This document shows positions 56,540 through 64,000 of a DNA stretch of 64,000 nucleotides, in pieces; positions within the stretch are counted from its first letter, which is position 1; every line of letters starts with the position of its first letter. The stretch lies in assembly GCA_039545315.1 (NCBI GenBank), contig BCIM01000003.1:1-64000 (forward strand). Direction: 5' to 3'. The notes below the pieces were generated by a model. That model saw only the letters and a program-made list of their open reading frames with translations, was not told where the DNA came from and did not search any database. Made by a program: the position numbers and the translations under genes. This stretch comes from Kondoa malvinella (taxonomy: Eukaryota; Basidiomycota; Agaricostilbomycetes; Agaricostilbales; Kondoaceae).

Positions 56540-59500
56540 TTAGGCAGATTCGAGATGCTCTTTGGTGATCTTGTCCTCTGGGTTCCAGGCTGGTCTTGCA
56601 ACTGGCGCATTTGCATCTCTTCTGATCGTTGGCTTGCCGTCGACAAACAGAAGATCGATCCTGCAAGAAATTTTAGCCATAGATAGCGAGCAAACACGAT
56701 GTAAGCTTACTCTTCCCTGAAGCAGTCATAAGGATGAGAATGAGCCAGTCAAGCTGCTATAGGTAGGGATGCAGACGTACAAGGTGAGATTCGCAGTTTC
56801 CACGCTAATGAGACTAGGCATAAGCATGGGCGTTACAGAAAGCGCTGCACACGTACTAGAAGAACCACAGCACCCTGGAGGTAATTCAGCGATTGATCGA
56901 ATGATAACGCGATCACCATAACATACGGAACTGCATATTGAAATTATTATTATCAGTATCAGTGATAAACGAGCGAGGCTTATACACACCAGTCAGACTA
57001 TAGAGGAAGCACCATGGTAATCAGCATCAATCGAAAGGCAACGCGTTTCATCCTTACCCATTGACAATGGCGAAGATTACATAGACTGCGCATTTTGAGC
57101 GAAATGTCAAATGTCGTTAAGATTCACCCACAGTAGTTGTTTATGCTCGAGATAGCATACGGGGTTACTTCGACGATGAAGAAGCTAGTCTCCTTGAGCT
57201 GTCGGTTCAACAGAGGGAGAAGATGCTTACTTGAACAAAAACTGAAGTGCATAGCTGATGGACACACGTCAATACAAGGGCCACTGGCCCAAGAGATGAT
57301 GCTCGCACCCTACGCCAGAAGCCTTGGCTCGGATGGATATCGGAGTGATTTCAGGTCCGTCTGTATAAATCGCTCAGCGGGAGAAAACGCAAACGAGCAT
57401 TTGACTTGCAAAGCCATCCACCTGGGAGCCAGGTCTGAAGGTAGAGATCAGCCTGATAGCAAGGACAGAGCGAATGTGGACATACCCCACTAAAAGCGAA
57501 TACTGTCCTGATGTCAAAATCGTTCGACGTTGGCCGTTGGATTGAACGTACCGAAGAGGAACAGCCCAGCAGCTGCAACTCCGGCTCCGGCAGTCGTGTC
57601 AACATATTGTCCTCCCGCTGCCAAAAGGCATTGACCCAGGCATAGCAAAGTAGAACCTAGCATGAGCAGCTTGACTCGACCAATTCGGTCACTTAATAGA
57701 AGTCAGCAAGCAGATCAGCTGCTCAGACGGCACTCACATCAGCACGAAACAGCCAAGGATTGCGCCAATTACTCCACCAAGACCTAGGAACACGGTCAAG
57801 CGAGCCGCTGCGATCGGTGTGAACTGGAAGGAAGCGATCTGCAGAAGGTGTGGCATGGTCAAATCGTACGCAGACGATACGTGATATGGATGACTTACAA
57901 TGACTCCTGCGTAGCTGAGAGCAGAATGTCAGCGAAGAGCCAAGTGATGCAGAATGGAAGACGGACTAGGTGGCCATGTTGACTTGATAGACAGACCGGG
58001 TCAGATATTGCAGATAGGCAACGAAGACGGCTTACTCCCAGTCAACTGTCTGAATTCCAAGATCAGGTACAACACAACGAGAGCTTGTTTTTTGTACGTA
58101 CTGCAGAATGTTCACGCCCCAATTCAGAAGAGCTCTGTATCTGAGGCAACTGTCGTTCTGTGAATGAGAAGGAAATCGGTTAGTCCAGAATGGCTGTACC
58201 GATATGAAGGAATCACCTTGCGGAACATGTCAGCCCAGCCGACAGTGTTGGCTCCCTGGCGTTCAAAGGCAATGGCTTCGTTAATCTCAGCAAGTTCAGC
58301 TGCACCGACTTCAGGTCCACGCAGGCGGATCAGAATGGCTTCTGCCTTGTCGTACTCTCCCTTCTCCGCAAGGTCTGTGATAGGAACTGATTAGCAGCCA
58401 TAAGCCGTTGGACAGCGCAAATACTGACAGCGCGGTGATTCGCTGTAGAGCATGTGGTGAGACAATCCTGTGGTTTTGCAGCGCTAGTACTTACGGTAAG
58501 AAGAAGAGGCAGACCAAAGTGACCAGAATACTGCGAAGCATTGGGTTAAATTGTTATGTGTAACAGTCTGAGCACTCACGGGATTGCCTGCCAGGCTGGC
58601 ACCAATTCAGTCATTTTTTGCAAGCTGATAAGTAAGCGTACCCAAAGGTTCACGCCAAGCTCTCGGAGTGTCGTTTCCCAGATAACTGCCAATTGCCGGT
58701 AAGAGTCTGTGCATAGCTAGTGTATGGCATTACTCACGCATAAGACATGATGAAGCCTGGTCAAGATGAGCTCATGTAGTCAGAGACATTGCATCGGCTT
58801 ACCAGTCATCAAGCCGCTGAGGATTGGAGTGAGGGATATGCTCAGACGACATAGGAGTCCTTACATTGAGCCTAGGACTGGGAGCGCAATCATATCAATC
58901 AGCGAAACGATATCACTTCGGAGAAGCCAGACGCACCCAATTCCATGGCCATCAAACGGCCTCGCCATCGTGGGGATGCTAATTCGCCCTGTGACGATCG
59001 CATAAGCTTGATACAACAAGATGGAAGAGGATGCTCGCCATCAGTGTGGGGGCTACACTGGTTACTACAAGCAAGCATTAGCAAACCTAATTTGACACAA
59101 CAAAGGCAAAAAGATACCAACGCCAACACCAAATCCATCTGCCCCGACGTAAGCTAAACCTACTGCTGAAGAGGCTGCAAACTTACTAATGATTCGTGCT
59201 ACAATCCACATGCCCAGATTGACCGAGCCCCTGTATGCTCTGTATGAGAGGGATTCAAACATAGGCCGGAGATATATCGCCTACGCTTGTAACCCCCTAC
59301 ATGCTAAATCAGTAACGCACCATATAAGCCTGGAAGTACGTACGTGCCCAACAGTGTCACAATTGTCCCAATAAATAAGATAGGCTTTCGGCCAAGTCCA
59401 GTAGAAACGAAAGACAGGAATAGACAACCAACACCAGCACCGAGAACGAAAGCACCTAGTAAGACAATGAGCTCTTGCCGACTTCATCACCTAAAGTCTT

Positions 59501-59884
59501 ACCCAGTACAGCGCCTCTGATGAACTATATTCGTCAGCGCGGAAACTAGTGCTATAGCTTGACTGACAGGACTTCAGGCTGAGCGACGAGCGAAGGAAAG
59601 TAGCGTTGCCAGTCAGCACTCTGCTGAACTGGATTTGCGACCGATTGATCATATCCCTGTACAGGAGTCAGCTCCTATACTAGCAAACGTTGACCAGATT
59701 TACGAAACAGAAGAAGCCTGCGATATTTCCGGTCAGTGACGCATGTTGCTTATCGCAATGCACTTGCCTGCAGACACCGCAACACAGGCTACCCGTGCCA
59801 AATTCAGCTGAATTGCTCAAAAGGGAGCGGAATCAACAAACCAACGAGCTGTAATTGCACTCCCTTGAACTGATAAAGAGGCAT
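56540..59884 (-). CDS. MFS sugar transporter, copy 2, with microexon-rich 3' end
   Basis: Tandem paralogue of copy 1. Start MPLYQFKGVQLQLV at 59884, then ACVAVSAGFFCFGYDQSVANP (14-base exon 59704-59717), ADWQRYFPSLVAQPEVL, GAFVLGAGVGCLFLSFVSTG, SVNLGMWIVARIINGFGVGV, TSVAPTLMAS, ELASPRWRGRLMAMELG, GLMTGFIMSYA, AWREPL, ESPRYLAEKGEYDKAEAIL, NMATY, GPEITPISIRAKASGVG, FFIVEVTPYAI and YVIFAIVNGL. The 3' end needs very small exons: 56988-56997, 56917-56930, 56857-56874, 56781-56813, 56711-56716 (6 bases) and 56540-56660, giving VETANLTLEEIDLLF. Intron 59718-59767 has a GC donor. It may be functional or early in decay. Confidence 0.75.
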
Positions 59885-60951
59885 GACGATTCTCTCAGTC
59901 ACAATAGTACACGGTCAGCGCGAGTTGGCTGCTCTCGAACAGCGCTCTCTCGCAAGTCTCTGACCACACCGGTCAGACTTGGCTCGCCGGTGCCGAGGGT
60001 CGGAATGCGCCCGACGGAATTTGACAAGGCAAAACCGAAACTGCACGAATCAGGCTGAGTTCCGTTTACGGGCCCCTCGGTGCCCTTTTTAGAGCAAGTG
60101 ATATATATGTGACAAGGCGACGTATAAAAGGGCAATTCGTGATCATGTCCAGCAGCGAAGCATTCACAGGATGAGACACACCAGACAAGCCGGGAGCACA
60201 TAGCGAGATTAAGCACATCTAGAGCAGGAGCGAAGACTGGAATGTGTGAACGTGAAGGCCTGTCTGGCTACATCTTGATCAAAACGTAGTCGTGTGAGAT
60301 GTAGACGATCGACAAGCCGCAAGATGCAATCTAAGGTGAGAAAACAGCCAACTCGTATGAGTCTGCCAATGACAATCATGATTCATGCAAGATGCCTCGG
60401 GCTTTTCAAAGTCGTAAAGAGTCATTTTGCCGTGACTTGGGACATGCATGCCGTTGATCTTGAAGCCTCGTACAAGGAACGCAGCATGGAACCGCCGCAG
60501 CTTTTTCTAGCCAATTCAGTTGGTCTTCTTTGACGAAAGGCATTTTTGAGCACTTGAGTAGGACAGCATTGAGCGCCAGCGTCCGAGTCAACGACAAGGT
60601 AACATTCTACAGGTATATTAGACACGCTCAGACTGAGTTGCTCGCTGCCAGACGCGGTTGAAGACAAGGGAAACAAGAGACGCCTGGACTTTAGCGATCA
60701 AGAAGTCGGGGCACCGGCACCATTACAGCGGCAATGTCTCTGAGATGATTATGTGACGTCTCATGTCAGTCTCTCGTCCTCTAGCACCATTTTCTGCCTT
60801 GTCTTGGTAATGGAAAGGGAGAACGAACCTTGAAGTGCGAAGAATGCCAAGAATGCGGACAAAGAAGACAGTGCAATGCACGCAGACCACCAACACACAG
60901 ATCCCACAGACCAGCCTGTACCACGAAATAGGAGGGAAGCAATAAGACAGC
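59885..60951. other. About 1-kb spacer with strong TATA elements
   Basis: Upstream region of copy 2 and 3' flank of the esterase. TATATAT lies near 60103-60110 and TATAAAAG near 60123-60130. GC-rich CCGGTGCCGAGGGTCGG-type sequence at 59985-60005 and GGGCCCCTCGGTGCCCTTTTT at 60070-60090 suggest regulator sites. Plus-strand frames (for example 60294-60533) have no motifs. Confidence 0.4.
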
Positions 60952-62353
60952 CTACACTATCGCCGCTATCTTCTTCGCCAAACTAGTCGAAGCTAATCAG
61001 AGTGGTTCACAAACGTGAAAGGAAGCCTAACCTCTTGAAAGTTGAGGTAGTGGGATGAAGCGTGCTGCACGTCTAATCAGCACAATGCATTGGCTGTGAT
61101 CAACGCTCTCACTCAAAGTAGAAGTATGCGCCAGGATTGGAGCAGACTTTCCCAGTGCTCGAGTTGTAGCAAGGTTCTTTCACATTGATCGATCCAGGAT
61201 TGGCCATGATTCCTTTCCACCACTTCTGAACATCGTAAGTCAAGACACGTGATTTAGAATCTTGTTGCAGCGTTGGAAGACCTTTGGCGAGAGCCTGATT
61301 GTATGTATCTCTATAGCAACTTCATATGAGCTAAAGCGATGATGAGATGTTGAGCACGTACACTAGACGCTTCATGAAAGCCAGATCTTCTGGTTTGCTG
61401 GACTGCGCCTTGATGTTCAAGACATTTTCCAGCGGAGGGAGTGGCAGTATCATACTGAGCCGTATTCGGATGTCAATAAGCTGTAGGTGGAAAGATAACG
61501 ACGGCCAACTCACACGTCGACATTCGATACGCCTCTCGATGCGCCGCTTTGCACTTTTCGCGCTTCCGCTATCAGCCTGTTTGCATGCGCAGCTGCGTTG
61601 ACCAATGCTCCCGAGGTATTGTTCTGGGACCGCCACGCATTCCAGATACCGATGACTGCGTCTCATTATCAGGAAGGAAATCTAGCGGTCCGGTCCATCT
61701 TACCGTCATTGATGCCCGCCCAGAACACCTTGAACAATGTCATCAGGTTTGATTTCAGGGTCAATCAGACCAGCTCACATGCAGACTGCGACCCTTCCCT
61801 CTGTTTGCTACAGACCCTTTGCGAATTTCACTCAGATATTGTTCGACTGAAGGATATGTCAGACTGTTGAGGTTGGAGACCGGGAGGCGCTTTACCTTGA
61901 TCAGCAACAGACCTGGTCCAATGCGAGTCAACAAGGATGGACGCAAGATTATTGAACAACTCACGGAGTTCCAGCACTAACGATATCATCGTTGACAACA
62001 ACACTGCCTCCGTATGCATAGCCCAACAAGGGTACTCTCATGGTAGATCGTAGGTGTTCCACGAAGACGTAGCCATTAGTGAAGCGTCCATTGCTGTACG
62101 GTGCGCCTCGCTGGTATTGTTTGTACTGTTCTGCGCGCGGATGGGCATTGTCTTGATAGCTTGCACCAAAGGCGACCAAAGAAGTGTCTATTCAATAGGC
62201 ATAAGCTAGGTTTTGAGAGCCGTTTGCTGTCTTACATTGTGAGGTAAAACTTGTCCGTCGCGCGAGCTCTTGGTGATGTTGCTTTCTTTCGACACCCCGC
62301 GCGTCGACGCAGAGCAATAGAGCAAATAGAGGAAGTAGACTTGACCATATCAT
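60952..62353 (-). CDS. Secreted GDSL/SGNH esterase (CE16-like)
   Basis: Probably an extracellular acetylesterase or lipase. The start at 62353 gives a signal peptide, MIWSSLLPLFALLLCVDA, with cleavage likely just after. Block I reads LVAFGASYQDN, with Ala in place of the usual Asp of GDS but the Ser kept. Then YSNGRFTNGYVFVEHL (block II Gly), LLGYAYGGSVV, DQVEQYLSEI, the block III VFWAGINDG, and the block V region YFYFDVQHASSHYLNFQE with the Asp and His. Exons join across introns near 62180, 61965, 61880, 61750, 61570, 61470, 61310, 61110 and 61000. The C-terminal LAKKIAAIV ends at 60952. A lignocellulose or plant-surface role is inferred from the family. Confidence 0.82.
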
Positions 62354-62709
62354 TGGTGCGACGCTATGGCTACTGTAACAAAGAAAGAGACGCGATGTAG
62401 CTAGAAAAGGAACGTCGAAAACAGAACGAGGTCAGTGCCGGTGCGAACGCAATGGAAGGTCGGTAAAAGAGTGTGGGCGTCTTGTAGACAGTCTAAGATA
62501 CAGATCAGAGCGAAATCTCAGCAACAGTCATGGCAGTTTGAACCAGGACGATTAACGACGAGTTGCAGGCTCTTGGCGAACTGCTGATGTGATATCCGAA
62601 GGAAAGCAGCGAACAAGCCAGTGATAATGCAATTTATCTACAAGTGATGCTGTATACACGTTTACAAGTTGTGTGCACTCTCCTAACGTCAGTGGTTATT
62701 TGAGGCGAA
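62354..62709. other. Intergenic, esterase promoter and 3' flank of the last gene
   Basis: No supported exon or repeat. Contains the upstream region of the esterase. Confidence 0.35.
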
Positions 62710-64000
62710 TCATTCGTCTGCATACTCGATGACACCGTCTTCAACGACCTGTACAAGCCACAAATGAGACGAGTAGCCGAACAGCAGGATGTGCAAACTT
62801 ACAAAAGAGCTGTCCTCGTATCTGCTGACATCGGAACTCGGATTCCTTTGCGTCTGCATGAAGGGTCGCGATCGATCATAACCCATCTTGAAAGCGCCAG
62901 GCTTCTGTGCGCTGTAGACCGATCTTCTATAGACCTCCATCATCTCCGAAGCGTCTGCACGAGACTCGTCGTCCACAAATTCGCGATCCGAGGAGTCTTC
63001 AGGTGGAATGCTGCCGGAAGTAGGGGTATTGTCTTCGCCAGATTCGACTGCCTCAAAAGCTCCTTTGAAAAAGATGTTGGCTTCAGCGTCCACCTTCTTC
63101 TTTTTCTTCTTCTTTGGCAGCGGTGCAGGCGTTTGAACAGTTTTTGCTTTCTTTTGAGCAGGAGGTGAGGTAGGCAGAATTTCAGCTTGGACATCACCAT
63201 CGCTATCGTTCTGAAGCCGTTTAAGTCTTCGCGGGCGTCGGATGAGCTGAACACTGCTTTCATCTGCTTCACTTGGAGTATCTGGCACGGCCCTCTTGCG
63301 CATGTTGACCGCTGGCGAGGAGGAAACACCGGTCTGTGAAGCCCGGACAGAAACCTTAGCAGGTACGCTGCCGCTCCATGCCATAGCTAGCATATCTCCT
63401 CCGCTCGGGTGCCGCTTTAGAGTCTTTCTGTTTGGGTCGGAGCTCTTCAAAACAGCTTGATCTTTGCTCTGCGGCTCGGGTAAAGGCGGCGGGGGCATCT
63501 CTGCTGCCCTTATTGGTGCCGTGATCTTGGTTGGTTGGACCTTGTTATATTGAGCTTCGATCTGATCAAGCTGATTTGCCATGAAAGAGTCGGGCAAGCT
63601 ATCGCCAAAGTCGTTGAAGTCGTCATAAGGATCAGAGTTGGGCACAACGCTAGTCGGCAAGGAGGCTTTTTTGGTCGCTTTCGGCTCTTCCGCAGATTTG
63701 ACCAGATCCAAGTCGATATCGCTTCCATAGTCCGAGCTGGTGCTGGTCGGGACGGCGAACAGCATAGCGGGCGCCTCTTCTTTGACAGGTTCCGCATCTT
63801 CAATGTCGGACGCAAGTTCATCGATCTCCATCTCATCAATTTCAACGGGTTCAGGGACATTGGCAGGCGGAGACGCAGGCATGATGTCGTCATCAGTCTC
63901 CTCAATATCGCTTGGATCGAGGTCAAGGACTTGATTGCTTACTGTCGGAGGCTTTGCTTGCTTGTTATTGGATCTGACAGGCTTGAGAATGGGAGACACA
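62710..64000 (-). CDS. C-terminal region of a large acidic nuclear protein, possibly Mph1/FANCM helicase, 5' partial
   Basis: The frame enters from the right edge and runs about 405 residues to a short last intron near 62754-62801. The sequence is disordered and acidic: DLDPSDIEETDDDIM, a DEMEIDELASDIEDAE stretch, DYGSDIDLDLVKS, then basic segments (a seven-Lys run in PKKKKKKKV; RRPRRLKRL), DSSDREFVDDES and MGYDRSRPFMQTQRN. The end, YEDSSFVVEDGVIEY, resembles the acidic C-terminal tail of fungal Mph1/FANCM DNA helicases. The helicase core would lie outside the window, so this is a guess from the tail pattern. Confidence 0.5.
   Translation of the reverse strand, partial: VSPILKPVRSNNKQAKPPTVSNQVLDLDPSDIEETDDDIMPASPPANVPEPVEIDEMEIDELASDIEDAEPVKEEAPAMLFAVPTSTSSDYGSDIDLDLVKSAEEPKATKKASLPTSVVPNSDPYDDFNDFGDSLPDSFMANQLDQIEAQYNKVQPTKITAPIRAAEMPPPPLPEPQSKDQAVLKSSDPNRKTLKRHPSGGDMLAMAWSGSVPAKVSVRASQTGVSSSPAVNMRKRAVPDTPSEADESSVQLIRRPRRLKRLQNDSDGDVQAEILPTSPPAQKKAKTVQTPAPLPKKKKKKKVDAEANIFFKGAFEAVESGEDNTPTSGSIPPEDSSDREFVDDESRADASEMMEVYRRSVYSAQKPGAFKMGYDRSRPFMQTQRNPSSDVSRYEDSSFVSLHILLFGYSSHLWLVQVVEDGVIEYADE

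Noticed and set aside
53651..59884. Copy 2 of the sugar transporter as a plain pseudogene
   Set aside because: All key motifs persist and every exon joins in phase; only the 3' end is doubtful, so I kept it as a gene with a caveat.
1..64000. CRISPR array, prophage or biosynthetic gene cluster
   Set aside because: No repeat-spacer pattern, phage gene, PKS, NRPS or terpene cyclase seen; gene content is housekeeping.

Overview
This window is nuclear DNA from a fungus, most likely a basidiomycete. Nearly every gene is split by many short introns, mostly 38-65 bases with GT..AG ends and a CTGAC or CTAAC branch site. ATP-citrate lyase is one fused polypeptide, as in basidiomycetes and animals and unlike the two-gene ascomycete form. 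Spacers are short and genes lie on both strands. A Pucciniomycotina-like yeast or plant-associated fungus is possible, but nothing here fixes the genus.

Layout. 1-4400: 3' end of a KTR/KRE2 mannosyltransferase, then prefoldin subunit 4 (-) and sphingosine-1-phosphate lyase (+), with start codons only 36 bases apart. 4700-9700: an F-box protein and glutamate-cysteine ligase (-). 9700-14000: an unrecognised gene and a PQ-loop vacuolar transporter. 14100-18050: a mitochondrial DUF3429 protein (-), AMMECR1 (+), and a protein with two fused GNAT acetyltransferase domains (-). 18390-26010: HBS1 and ATP-citrate lyase. 26240-30900: STRAP-like WD40 protein (-) and G-patch splicing factor TFIP11/Ntr1 (+). 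31090-39060: Eeb1/YMR210W-type hydrolase, arginase, a small membrane protein (-), ABHD12/13-type hydrolase (-) and eIF3h. 39200-44100: TFIIIA-like zinc-finger protein, threonine aldolase and an unknown protein, all on the minus strand. 44226-50165: a helical PCI-like protein, a mitochondrial membrane protein, an acidic unknown protein (-) and a PAQR/Izh receptor (-). 51270-52970: delta-9 desaturase with cytochrome b5 (-). 53650-59890: two tandem MFS sugar transporters (-). 60950-62350: a secreted GDSL esterase (-). 62710-64000: the C-terminal part of a large acidic nuclear protein, possibly Mph1/FANCM.

Most genes are housekeeping: lipid metabolism (SPL, ACL, OLE1), glutathione, amino acids (arginase, threonine aldolase, PQ-loop), translation (HBS1, eIF3h, STRAP), splicing and pol III transcription. 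They are not one pathway, although ACL and OLE1 both serve lipid synthesis and SPL and PAQR both touch sphingolipid signalling. I found no mobile element, CRISPR array, rRNA, tRNA or secondary-metabolite cluster.

The unusual content is in gene architecture: a fused double GNAT, very small exons (6, 10, 11, 13, 14 and 18 bases), several GC-AG introns, very short divergent promoters, and a second sugar transporter whose 3' end is a chain of tiny exons. I did not find a convincing wholly new biological system. Gene models were spliced by hand from reading-frame continuity and family motifs, so individual intron borders are inferences.
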